Shown here: one piece after another, positions 35,366 through 44,288 of the stretch
How the letters are laid out: each line of letters begins with the position of its first letter
How positions within the stretch are numbered: position 1 is the stretch's first letter
Assembly (NCBI RefSeq): GCF_012932565.1
Contig: NZ_JABBYJ010000001.1
Location: 1,922,001-1,986,000 of the forward strand
Source of the DNA: Sneathiella limimaris
GTDB taxonomy: Bacteria; Pseudomonadota; Alphaproteobacteria; Sneathiellales; Sneathiellaceae
Direction: 5' to 3'
DNA length: 64,000 bases
The notes under the pieces: model-generated
Databases searched by the model: none
The model's input: only the letters and a program-made list of their open reading frames with translations
Told to the model about the DNA's origin: nothing
Program-made: the position numbers and the translations under genes

Positions 35366-36511
35366 GTGACTAAAAAAAGCATTTCACCAGAGACTGCAAT
35401 TGCCCAGGGTATGGGTTGGATGGAAGAAAGCTTTAAGGGTGTTATTCCAGGTATTTACCCCAGCACAACGTATGAGCGGGAAATTGACGGCAGTTATCCC
35501 AATGGTCGTGTTTACACAAGGGATCAAAATCCAAATTATGATCAGCCACAGCAAATTCTGAGCAGTCTTGAGAAAGGTGCGGACAGCATGCTGTTCTCAT
35601 CCGGTATGGCTGCTGCTGTCACCGTTTTTCAAGGGTTAAAAGCTGGGGATCATGTTGTCGCGCCTAAAGTCATGTATTGGGCACTCCGAAACTGGATCAT
35701 GACCTTAGGGGCTGATTATGGGATTGAGGCAACTTTCGTTGAAAATGGGGATCTAGATGCCGTCAAGGCAGCTGTTATTCCCGGTAAAACCAAACTTCTC
35801 TGGATGGAAACGCCAGCCAATCCGACCTGGGTTGTGGATGATATTGCTGCTTGGGCGGAAATTGCCAAAAGCGTTGGCGCCATACTTGCCGTTGATAATA
35901 CAGTTGCAACGCCTATTCTTACGCAACCCCTAACGCTTGGCGCAGATATTGTCATGCATTCAGCAACCAAATATCTGAATGGCCATTCAGATGTTTTGGC
36001 AGGGACACTGACAACCCGTGAGGACAGTGAGTTTTGGCAGAGGCTTCGGCGCATCCGAAACGCAGGCGGAGCTGTGTTAGGCCCTTTCGAGGCTTGGCTT
36101 TTGATGCGCGGAATGCGCACTTTACATATCCGTGTTGAGCGGGCTTCAGAAAATGCACTCAAGATTGCAGAGGCCTTGAGTGGGCATGCGCAAATTGAAG
36201 AGGTTCTGTATCCGGGACTTTCGACTTGTCAGGGGTTTGAAGTGAGTGAGCGTCAGATGTCAGGTGGTTTTGGCGGGATGCTGAGCATTCGGGTAAAAGG
36301 CGGGGAGCAAGCCGCGATGGATGTGGCCGGGCGCTTAACACTTTTCAAGCGGGCAACATCGCTCGGTGGCGTTGAAAGCCTTGTGGAGCACCGGGCGAGT
36401 ATCGAAGGGGCAGGAACCCCATGTCCGGTCGACTTACTTCGCCTGTCGGTTGGTATTGAAACCGCGAGTGATTTGATCGACGACCTGAAGGACGCGTTGG
36501 AGGGAGCATGA
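35366..36511 (+). CDS. Cys/Met metabolism PLP-dependent enzyme
   Basis: 381-residue fold-type I enzyme. The Tyr/Arg pair appears in VYTRDQNPNYDQPQQIL near residue 50, the phosphate loop in LFSSGMAAAVTVFQGL, the Asp that holds the pyridine nitrogen in ILAVDNTVATPI, and the PLP lysine in DIVMHSATKYLNGHSDVLAG (near 205). LGGVESLVEHRAS fits the C-terminal motif of cystathionine gamma-synthase, beta-lyase and gamma-lyase. Which of these it is cannot be decided; beta-lyase or gamma-lyase seems likely. It starts at GTG 35366 with TAGGAT upstream. Its stop overlaps the next gene (ATGA). Confidence 0.88.
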   Translation: MTKKSISPETAIAQGMGWMEESFKGVIPGIYPSTTYEREIDGSYPNGRVYTRDQNPNYDQPQQILSSLEKGADSMLFSSGMAAAVTVFQGLKAGDHVVAPKVMYWALRNWIMTLGADYGIEATFVENGDLDAVKAAVIPGKTKLLWMETPANPTWVVDDIAAWAEIAKSVGAILAVDNTVATPILTQPLTLGADIVMHSATKYLNGHSDVLAGTLTTREDSEFWQRLRRIRNAGGAVLGPFEAWLLMRGMRTLHIRVERASENALKIAEALSGHAQIEEVLYPGLSTCQGFEVSERQMSGGFGGMLSIRVKGGEQAAMDVAGRLTLFKRATSLGGVESLVEHRASIEGAGTPCPVDLLRLSVGIETASDLIDDLKDALEGA

Positions 36512-37254
36512 CAGGAACTTTAATTGTTACTGGTGGAAGCCGAGGTATCGGTGCGGAGATCGCCAGAAAAGCTGGGTCTGCTGGCTATACGGTTTGTCTG
36601 ACATATCATAGTAATCGTGCCGCAGCTGACAAAGTGGTTTCTGAAATCGAAAAGCTTGGCGGTAATGCGCATGCTTTTAAGGCAGATGTGGCGATTGAGG
36701 CAGATATTCTTGCTCTTTTCAAATATGTTGATGAGAACCTGCCGCCGCTTTCCGCGCTGGTCAATAATGCAGGTATTCTAGAGACCCACTGCAGTATTGA
36801 AGATATGACTTTCGATCGTTTGCAGCGGGTTTTTACGACCAATATCACAGGCAGCTTTTTGTGTGCGCGGGAGGCCGTTAAACGACTTTCCAAAAAGCAT
36901 GTCGGGAATGGCGGCGGGATAGTCAATATTTCATCCGCAGCGGCACGGTTGGGATCACCTCATGAATATGTTGACTACGCAGCTTCAAAAGGGGCTATCG
37001 ATACCTTTACGATTGGCCTTTCCAAGGAGGTTGCGGATCAGGGAATTCGGGTCAACGCAGTGCGCCCTGGAGTGATATACACAGAAATTCACGCCCTTGG
37101 TGGGGAGCCTGATCGCGTAGATAGGGTGAAGGCGAATGTGCCGATGAAGCGAGGCGGCCAACCTGAGGAGGTGGCTGATGCCGCCTTATGGCTCCTGTCC
37201 GAAGAAGCCAGTTATATTACAGGCGCTTTGTTGGATGTTTCTGGTGGGCGCTGA
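36508..37254 (+). CDS. short-chain dehydrogenase/reductase, FabG-like
   Basis: 248-residue classical SDR. TGGSRGIGAEIARKA is the cofactor loop. NNAGILE follows near 85, the catalytic Ser is in IVNISSAAARLG, and Tyr/Lys are in DYAASKGAIDTF. LTYHSNRAAADKVV after the second strand suggests NADP(H). The end VTGALLDVSGGR is typical of FabG/glucose dehydrogenase-like SDRs. It overlaps the PLP-enzyme gene by ATGA, so the two are probably coupled and may act in one pathway. It ends directly against the convergent hemB gene. Confidence 0.9.
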   Translation: MTGTLIVTGGSRGIGAEIARKAGSAGYTVCLTYHSNRAAADKVVSEIEKLGGNAHAFKADVAIEADILALFKYVDENLPPLSALVNNAGILETHCSIEDMTFDRLQRVFTTNITGSFLCAREAVKRLSKKHVGNGGGIVNISSAAARLGSPHEYVDYAASKGAIDTFTIGLSKEVADQGIRVNAVRPGVIYTEIHALGGEPDRVDRVKANVPMKRGGQPEEVADAALWLLSEEASYITGALLDVSGGR

Positions 37255-38307
<1,053 letters not shown>

Positions 38308-38443
38308 CTAAGGGGCAAATTCTAATCTGATAAGAGATCGCTTGGATAATATATCTGAGTTTACCTAACAGTCGTTTGGTAAGCGTTGACAGGGCACGTC
38401 CAAGACCGTATCTCTATGGCAGGGAAATAGAGGAAACGAAAAC

Positions 38444-39583
38444 ATGGATTTCAATTTGACAGAAGATCAGCAGGCCTTTCAGGAAATGGCCCGGTCTTTC
38501 GCTGCTGACGTATTTGCCCCAAATGCAGAAAAATGGGATGAGGAAAAAATATTTCCTGTTTCAGAGCTGCAGAAAGCGGCTGAATTGGGATTTGCGGGCA
38601 TCTATGTAGGGGAGACATATGGTGGTTCTGCCCTTTCGAGGTTGGATGCCGCAATAATTTTTGAGGAACTGGCAGCAGGCTGTACGTCCACAGCAGCCTA
38701 TATTTCAATTCATAACATGGCGAGTTGGATGATTGATCGGTTTGGATCCGATGCAGTCCGTGCAAAATTTCTCCCGAAACTTACAACCATGGAGCATTTC
38801 GCCAGCTATTGCCTGACAGAACCGGGTGCTGGATCTGATGCCGCGTCTCTTAAAACCCGCGCGGTCCGGGATGGCGATCATTACGTCATTAATGGTGGAA
38901 AGGCATTTATTTCCGGCGGTGGCAAAGCCGATGTGTATGTGACGATGGTGCGAACAGGCGATGACGGCGCAGGTGGGGTAAGTTGTATCGCCATTCCAAA
39001 AGAAGCCGAAGGTCTGAGCTTCGGGGCACAGGAGCGGAAAATGGGCTGGAACTCCCAGCCAACAGCGCAAGTTCTTTTCGATGATTGCCGGGTGCCTGTT
39101 GAAAACCTGATCGGCGAGGAAGGGCAAGGCTTCAAGATCGCGATGATGGGATTGGACGGCGGACGTTTGAATATCGGTGCCTGTTCTATCGGGGCGGCAA
39201 AAGCCTGTCTTGAAGCGGCGTTGGAGTATACGTCTGACCGTAAACAGTTTGGTAAGCCCGTTGGCAGCTTTCAGGGGGTGCAGTTTTCACTCGCTGATAT
39301 GGCAACTGAGCTTGAGGCTGCCCGTTTGATGATCCGGCAGGCCGCCGCGAAATTGGATGCCAAGACACCTGATGCAACCCTATTCTGTGCGATGGCAAAA
39401 AGATTTGCCACAGATGTGGGATTTAATGTTTGCAATCAGGCGCTACAACTGCATGGTGGATACGGTTATCTACGAGACTTCCCGATTGAGCGTTTTGTAC
39501 GCGATACGCGGGTCCACCAGATACTTGAAGGAACAAACGAAATCATGCGGGTGGTAATCTCCCGCAAGTTACAGGATGGGTAG
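38444..39583 (+). CDS. acyl-CoA dehydrogenase, isobutyryl-CoA type
   Basis: 379-residue FAD enzyme. [22 protein letters not shown] and [20 protein letters not shown] are the ACAD signatures. The FAD/ADP segment [20 protein letters not shown] is followed by the C-terminal [20 protein letters not shown], where the Glu of EGTNE is the catalytic base. An N terminus of [20 protein letters not shown] and a 3-hydroxyisobutyryl-CoA hydrolase gene 10 bp downstream argue for isobutyryl-CoA oxidation in valine breakdown. Confidence 0.92.
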   Translation: MDFNLTEDQQAFQEMARSFAADVFAPNAEKWDEEKIFPVSELQKAAELGFAGIYVGETYGGSALSRLDAAIIFEELAAGCTSTAAYISIHNMASWMIDRFGSDAVRAKFLPKLTTMEHFASYCLTEPGAGSDAASLKTRAVRDGDHYVINGGKAFISGGGKADVYVTMVRTGDDGAGGVSCIAIPKEAEGLSFGAQERKMGWNSQPTAQVLFDDCRVPVENLIGEEGQGFKIAMMGLDGGRLNIGACSIGAAKACLEAALEYTSDRKQFGKPVGSFQGVQFSLADMATELEAARLMIRQAAAKLDAKTPDATLFCAMAKRFATDVGFNVCNQALQLHGGYGYLRDFPIERFVRDTRVHQILEGTNEIMRVVISRKLQDG

Positions 39584-39593
39584 AAAGTAAGTC

Positions 39594-40652
39594 ATGTCAG
39601 AAATGCCAGAAATTGGATTTGAGCAGAAAGGTGAGTTGGGGATTATCCTGTTAAACCGCCCGAAGGCTTTGAATGCATTGACACATGAAATGGCGATTGC
39701 TTTGGATCAGAAGCTACAGGACTGGGCAACAGATCCGTCCATTTCGGCTGTACTGATCAAGGGAGCAGGGGAAAAAGCCTTCTGTGCTGGCGGTGACGTG
39801 GTAAAGCTCTATCAGGAAGGAAAAGCTGGTGGTGATTACCCTTACCGCTTCTATCATGATGAATATGTTTGTAACGCACGGGTAAAACATTTCCCTAAAC
39901 CATACATAGCGTTTATTGACGGGATTGTGATGGGCGGAGGCGTCGGCGTGTCCGTTCATGGAAGCCACCGGATCGCAACGGAAAAAACCCTGTTTGCCAT
40001 GCCGGAAACAGGTATTGGATTGTTCCCAGATGTAGGGGGAACCTATTTTCTGCCTCGTTGTCCAGGTGAAGTGGGTATGTATCTGGGGCTGACGGGGCAG
40101 CGTTTGAAAGCTGCTGACACCATTTATGCTGGCGTTGCAAATGCGTATGTAGAAAGCGCTAAACTAGACGCCTTAGAGGCGGAACTATCTGCGAAAGCCT
40201 ATTCCGATAATGCTCATGAAGACGTGAGCGCAATCATTGCTCAGTTTGAAAGTGATCCTGGCCCAGCAGGTCTGGAGACCATGAAGCTGATGATTGATCG
40301 GCATTTCTGTGCGTCTTCAGTCAAGGAAATCATTTCCGGACTTGATCAGGAAGATGACGAGTGGGCCGTTCGGACTGTTAAGGATTTGAAAGTCAAATCC
40401 CCAACAAGTCTGCAGCTGACTTTTCGTCAAATTCGGGAAGGTGCAACCAAAAGCTTTGATGAGTGCATGAAGCTTGAATGGCGCATGGTTAATCGCGTGA
40501 TCAAGGGCGTTGATTTTTACGAAGGTGTTCGTGCTCTTCTCGTTGATAAGGACCAGAAACCGAAATGGTCACCTGCGGAGCTGGATAAAGTCACCGATGA
40601 AGACATCAATGTCTATTTTGACCCATTGGCCGCAGGCGATCTGGATATCTGA
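39594..40652 (+). CDS. 3-hydroxyisobutyryl-CoA hydrolase-type enoyl-CoA hydratase family protein
   Basis: 352-residue crotonase-fold protein, about 90 longer than plain enoyl-CoA hydratases, as expected for 3-hydroxyisobutyryl-CoA hydrolase. ILLNRPKALNALTHEMAIAL and GAGEKAFCAGGDVVKLY form the oxyanion hole. IDGIVMGGGVGVSVHGSHRI is followed by FAMPETGIGLFPDVGGTYFL, with the catalytic Glu and Asp. The C-terminal extension contains LEWRMVNRVIKGVDFYEGVRALLVDKD, a family hallmark. It lies 10 bp after the acyl-CoA dehydrogenase gene in an apparent two-gene operon for valine catabolism. Confidence 0.93.
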   Translation: MSEMPEIGFEQKGELGIILLNRPKALNALTHEMAIALDQKLQDWATDPSISAVLIKGAGEKAFCAGGDVVKLYQEGKAGGDYPYRFYHDEYVCNARVKHFPKPYIAFIDGIVMGGGVGVSVHGSHRIATEKTLFAMPETGIGLFPDVGGTYFLPRCPGEVGMYLGLTGQRLKAADTIYAGVANAYVESAKLDALEAELSAKAYSDNAHEDVSAIIAQFESDPGPAGLETMKLMIDRHFCASSVKEIISGLDQEDDEWAVRTVKDLKVKSPTSLQLTFRQIREGATKSFDECMKLEWRMVNRVIKGVDFYEGVRALLVDKDQKPKWSPAELDKVTDEDINVYFDPLAAGDLDI

Positions 40653-40952
40653 TCAGCTTTCAGGATTATAGCCGTCCAGAATAACGAATTGGCCTGTTGC
40701 AGCTCCTTCTCGGGCGGCTTTAGCCCTTTGATATTCTGGGCTGTTATAAAAGGCTCTGGCTGTATCCATATCGTTGAATTTGACTAATACAACCCGTTGT
40801 GTTTGCTCGGGTCCTTCAAGGGTCTCCATTTCACCACCTCGGGTTAGATATTCACCTCCATATTTGTTAATCGCGATAGGGGCGAGGGCTTTGTACTGCT
40901 CATACTGTTCGGGATCTGTTACTGTGATGGTGGCAACCATATAGGCGGGCAT
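40653..40952 (-). CDS. DUF1330 family protein
   Basis: 99-residue dimeric alpha/beta-barrel (ferredoxin-like) protein. It starts MPAYMVATITVTDPEQYEQY and shows the family's YGGEYLTRGGEMETLEG and VVLVKFNDMDTARAFYNSPEYQ. The domain has no established enzymatic role. AAGGAAACGC precedes the ATG. Its stop lies directly against that of the convergent hydrolase gene. Confidence 0.92.
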   Translation of the reverse strand: MPAYMVATITVTDPEQYEQYKALAPIAINKYGGEYLTRGGEMETLEGPEQTQRVVLVKFNDMDTARAFYNSPEYQRAKAAREGAATGQFVILDGYNPES

Positions 40953-41034
40953 AAGCGTTTCCTTCCGTTGGGTCTTTTTTTCTATGACCCGGACTGATAT
41001 CGTGATGAAAAAAAGAACAATAAAGGGGATGAGT

Positions 41035-41829
41035 GTGACCTACAAGTATGTAACCGTGGAAAAAAAGGACCGGATTGCAACAGTACGTTTTGACCGGGGG
41101 CATCCTATGAATCCCTTATCGGTCGAGGCGATGGAGGAATTGACTGATGTCGCCAGGTCTTTTGAGCAGGATACAGAGACAAATTCTGTAATCCTCACAG
41201 GAAATGGCGAGAACTTTTCAGCGGGTTTTGATTTGAAAAGTCCGGCAGCCAAAGCCCGCATGCAAGCCAGTATATTGGAGCGACGCGTGATGCAGGCAGT
41301 AGGACCCCGGATGTGTCAGGCCTGGGAAGCAATTGAGCCGATGACCATTGCTGCAATTGATGGATATTGTATTGGCGGTGGGGTGGCTCTTTCCGTGGCG
41401 CTGGATATGCGCGTTGCCTCCAAGGGTGCTAATTTTTATGTGCCAGAGATCCGTAACGGAATGAACATGAGCTGGAATTCAATTCCCCGTATGGTCAACC
41501 TGATGGGACCCGCCCGTACCAAGCAGCTTTGTATTGTTGCGGATATCATTTCAGCTGAAGAAGCAAAAAGCTGGGGCCTGATCGAAGAAATAACGGAAGA
41601 GGGATCTGCTTACGATCTGGCCGTTGAATTTGCCCAGAAAATTGCAGCCCGCCCACCAATTCCAGTTCGAATGATCAAGAAGGGGGCAAGTGCCGCTGCC
41701 AACGCCTTGAACCAAGCAACCAGCTATATGGACATAGATCAGTTTACGTTAACCACTTTGACGGAAGACTATGCTGAGGGGGTTAAAGCGTTTCTTGAAA
41801 AGCGCGACCCAGAATTCAAAGGGCGATAA
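41035..41829 (+). CDS. enoyl-CoA hydratase/isomerase family protein
   Basis: Crotonase-fold enzyme of about 264 residues. VRFDRGHPMNPLSVEAMEEL and LTGNGENFSAGFDLKSP carry the oxyanion hole. MTIAAIDGYCIGGGVALSVALDMRVA is the CoA-binding core. At the catalytic position the strand reads FYVPEIRNGMNMSWNSIPRM, so one usual Glu is kept and the second is unclear. Substrate unknown. The start is uncertain: GTG at 41035 has AAGGGG 6 nt upstream and gives MTYKYVTVEKKD, while ATGs at 41029, 41005 and 40984 lack well-placed sites. Its stop codon is the loop of a perfect inverted repeat. Confidence 0.85.
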   Translation: MTYKYVTVEKKDRIATVRFDRGHPMNPLSVEAMEELTDVARSFEQDTETNSVILTGNGENFSAGFDLKSPAAKARMQASILERRVMQAVGPRMCQAWEAIEPMTIAAIDGYCIGGGVALSVALDMRVASKGANFYVPEIRNGMNMSWNSIPRMVNLMGPARTKQLCIVADIISAEEAKSWGLIEEITEEGSAYDLAVEFAQKIAARPPIPVRMIKKGASAAANALNQATSYMDIDQFTLTTLTEDYAEGVKAFLEKRDPEFKGR

Positions 41830-41841
41830 TCGCCCTTTGAA
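41815..41841. terminator. perfect inverted repeat around the hydratase stop codon
   Basis: TTCAAAGGGCGA (41815-41826) and TCGCCCTTTGAA (41830-41841) are exact reverse complements, separated only by TAA, the stop codon of the hydratase gene. There is no strong T-run afterwards. It sits between two convergent genes and may act as a terminator or RNA-end stabiliser for both. Confidence 0.65.
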
Positions 41842-41852
41842 GAGGGAATAAG

Positions 41853-42623
41853 TCAGTTTACTCCTAAGAAGCGATCACGGAGCTTTCGCATACCGCCGAG
41901 CCAACGGTCGTAATTGGCGGTTTTATTTCGCATATATTCCAGTACCTGTGGATGGGGAAGGATCAGGAATTCTTCCTTGTCCATCGTCTCCACGACGCAG
42001 TCAGCGAGCTCCTCTGGCTCTAAAGTCCCATCGACTGAGGCGACCTGATCCAAACGGCCTTCAGTCATGGCTGTTCGCACCTGTTGAGGGCAAAGAACGG
42101 AAACCCGAACCCCTTTGTCGCCATAGCGGATGGACATGCTTTCGGCAAAGGCAATAGCCGCATGTTTTGTGGTTGCATAAGTGGCAGAGTCGATCTGGCT
42201 GAGTAGCCCGGCAGCGGAGGCTGTGTTGACCAGATAACCTTCACCTCTGGCTGCCATCTTTCCGGCAAGGGCACGGGCGGCATAGACATGAGCCATCACA
42301 TGAACATCCCAGTTCAACTGCCAGATATCATTAGGGGTTTCCTCCCATCCATATCTAGCAAGGCCGGCGTTTGAGACAAAAATGTCAACGTCCCCATGTG
42401 CGGTTTCCGCTTTTTCAATGAGGTTGAGAATGTCTGCTTCTTTAGCCACATCGCAGACGACAGCTAATCCACCCACAGAATTAGCAACTTCTTGCAACGG
42501 ACCTTCCTGAAGGTCCGCGACTGTAATAGACTTGGCGCCCTCTTTATGAAAGCGCTCAGCTAATGCTTTGCCAATCCCGCTGGCGCCGCCCGTGATCACT
42601 ACATTTTTTCCGGAAATTTTCAT
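41853..42623 (-). CDS. short-chain dehydrogenase/reductase
   Basis: 256-residue SDR. VVITGGASGIGKALAERFH is the cofactor loop, followed by VADLQ at the end of beta-2 (an Asp, suggesting NAD). SNAGLARYGWEE matches the NAG motif, and the active site has LVNTASAAGLLSQIDSATYATTKHA, with Ser, Tyr and Lys. The C-terminal LILPHPQVLEYMRNKTANYDRWLGGM resembles SDRs annotated in acyl-CoA and aromatic catabolism. Substrate unknown. GGGGAG precedes the ATG. It is downstream of gcdH on the same strand but separated from it by a terminator. Confidence 0.9.
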   Translation of the reverse strand: MKISGKNVVITGGASGIGKALAERFHKEGAKSITVADLQEGPLQEVANSVGGLAVVCDVAKEADILNLIEKAETAHGDVDIFVSNAGLARYGWEETPNDIWQLNWDVHVMAHVYAARALAGKMAARGEGYLVNTASAAGLLSQIDSATYATTKHAAIAFAESMSIRYGDKGVRVSVLCPQQVRTAMTEGRLDQVASVDGTLEPEELADCVVETMDKEEFLILPHPQVLEYMRNKTANYDRWLGGMRKLRDRFLGVN

Positions 42624-42689
42624 GAAGTCTCCCCTTGTTTTTTTATTGTTCTATAGGAGCATGTTAGAGGCTTCAGAAGATCAGGCAAT

Positions 42690-42719
42690 AAAAAAGGCGC
42701 CAATGAAGGCGCCTTTTTT
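42690..42719. terminator. intrinsic terminator after gcdH
   Basis: AAAAAAGGCGCC pairs with GGCGCCTTTTTT around AATGAA. It has a T-run in both directions and lies 19 bp beyond the gcdH stop and 67 bp upstream of the SDR start. Confidence 0.92.
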
Positions 42720-42737
42720 GAAGGTGAAACTGATCTT

Positions 42738-43934
42738 TTAGGCAGTAAAGGATTGGATACCTGTCTGTGCACGGCCAAGGATCAAGGCATGCACATCATG
42801 AGTGCCTTCGTAGGTGTTGACTGCTTCTAGGTTCATCACATGACGGATCACATGGTACTCATCACTAATCCCGTTACCGCCGTGCATGTCACGTGCTGTC
42901 CGCGCAATATCCAGTGCCTTACCGCAGGAATTACGTTTGATCAGGGAGATCATTTCCGGTGCTGCGCGGTTTTCATCCCGAAGGCGACCAACGCGCAGGC
43001 AAGACTGCAGACCAATTGAGATTTCTGTTTGCATATCGGCGAGCTTTTTCTGGATCAGCTGGTTGGCAGCAAGTGGACGGCCAAACTGTTTCCGATCCAG
43101 TGTGTAGTTCAATGCAGCCTGCCAGCAGAATTCAGCGGCACCAAGTGCACCCCAGGCAATACCGAAGCGGGCGCTGTTCAGGCAGCCAAACGGACCTCCA
43201 AGTCCCTGAATATTTGGCATCAGGTTTTCTTCTGGAACGAAGACGTTGTCCATTACAATTTCACCCGTAATGGAGGCGCGAAGCGAGAATTTTCCTTCAA
43301 TTTTTGGAGCGCTCAGGCCTTCCATGCCTTTTTCCAGGATAAAACCACGGATGATGCCGTCATCAGTCTTGGCCCAAACAACAAAGACGTCTGCTACTGG
43401 AGCGTTTGTGATCCACATTTTTGCACCTGTCAGGCGGTAGCCACCATCAACAGATTTAGCGCGAGTGACCATGCTGCCAGGATCAGACCCGTGATCGGGC
43501 TCTGTCAGACCGAAGCAGCCGATCCATTCACCGGTTGCCAGCTTCGGAAGATATTTTTCCCGCTGCTCTTCGGTGCCATATGTGTAGATGGGATGCATGA
43601 CCAGACTGGACTGCACACTCATCATGGAGCGGTAGCCACTGTCAACTCGTTCAACTTCCCGGGCGATCAGGCCATAGGATACATAGGACATTCCTGCGCA
43701 ACCATAGCCGTCGATTGTTGCACCGAGCAGGCCGAGTTCACCCATTTCGCGGAATATGCTCGTGTCCATTTTTTCATGACGGTTGGCCTCAAGGACCCGC
43801 GGCATTAGTTTTTCTTGGCAATAATCGTGGGCAGTCTGTTTAACCAGACGTTCCTCTTCTGTCAGTTGATCATCCAAAAGAAAAGGATCAACCGGGTCAA
43901 ACGTCGGGCGGTGATTTGGAGGCGTACTGCTCAT
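42738..43934 (-). CDS. gcdH: glutaryl-CoA dehydrogenase
   Basis: 398-residue FAD enzyme that converts glutaryl-CoA to crotonyl-CoA in lysine/tryptophan-type catabolism. [21 protein letters not shown] is the family version of the ACAD signature (DHGSDP is typical of GcdH). [22 protein letters not shown] follows. The base is the Glu in [20 protein letters not shown], and [19 protein letters not shown] is also characteristic. CGGAGCC precedes the ATG. Crotonyl-CoA could be handled by the enoyl-CoA hydratase encoded 1 kb away. Confidence 0.93.
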   Translation of the reverse strand: MSSTPPNHRPTFDPVDPFLLDDQLTEEERLVKQTAHDYCQEKLMPRVLEANRHEKMDTSIFREMGELGLLGATIDGYGCAGMSYVSYGLIAREVERVDSGYRSMMSVQSSLVMHPIYTYGTEEQREKYLPKLATGEWIGCFGLTEPDHGSDPGSMVTRAKSVDGGYRLTGAKMWITNAPVADVFVVWAKTDDGIIRGFILEKGMEGLSAPKIEGKFSLRASITGEIVMDNVFVPEENLMPNIQGLGGPFGCLNSARFGIAWGALGAAEFCWQAALNYTLDRKQFGRPLAANQLIQKKLADMQTEISIGLQSCLRVGRLRDENRAAPEMISLIKRNSCGKALDIARTARDMHGGNGISDEYHVIRHVMNLEAVNTYEGTHDVHALILGRAQTGIQSFTA

Positions 43935-44288
43935 TGGTGGGGCTCCGTGTACTGATCTAAGTTTTATTTGTTACTTATGATTTTGAGTCTGAGGAAACGT
44001 ATCTATCCAACTTTTGCAAAAAACTCAACATTTCGCTGCAGAGTTTCGTTTGACTTCAAATGAATGAAATCATCCTTATTCCTGAATTTGTTCTGATATC
44101 GATAGCAGTCAAGTTTTCCGGGATCGGACAAAGGCCTTTGCTTCCAAATAAAAAAATCAAGGTTTGAAGAAAAATGTAATAAAACTTTCAAGAGTGTTGA
44201 TTTTATATTTTATCTATTATTACATACTAAATAAGTACTAGGTATTTTTGGGGCGATGAAAGAATTATGACAATGGTGGGGTTAGCCG
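43935..44288. other. intergenic region upstream of the multi-cysteine protein gene
   Basis: 354 bp between divergent genes. I see no convincing gene. The right third (about 44190-44250) is markedly AT-rich with several TATTA/TAAATA stretches and probably holds the promoter of the gene starting at 44289. TGGGGTTAGCCG just before that ATG is its likely ribosome-binding site. Confidence 0.6.

Noticed and set aside
44003-44191. 62-codon minus-strand frame in the gap before the multi-cysteine gene
   Set aside because: It starts at TTG in an AT-rich promoter-like region with no ribosome-binding site and no recognisable feature.
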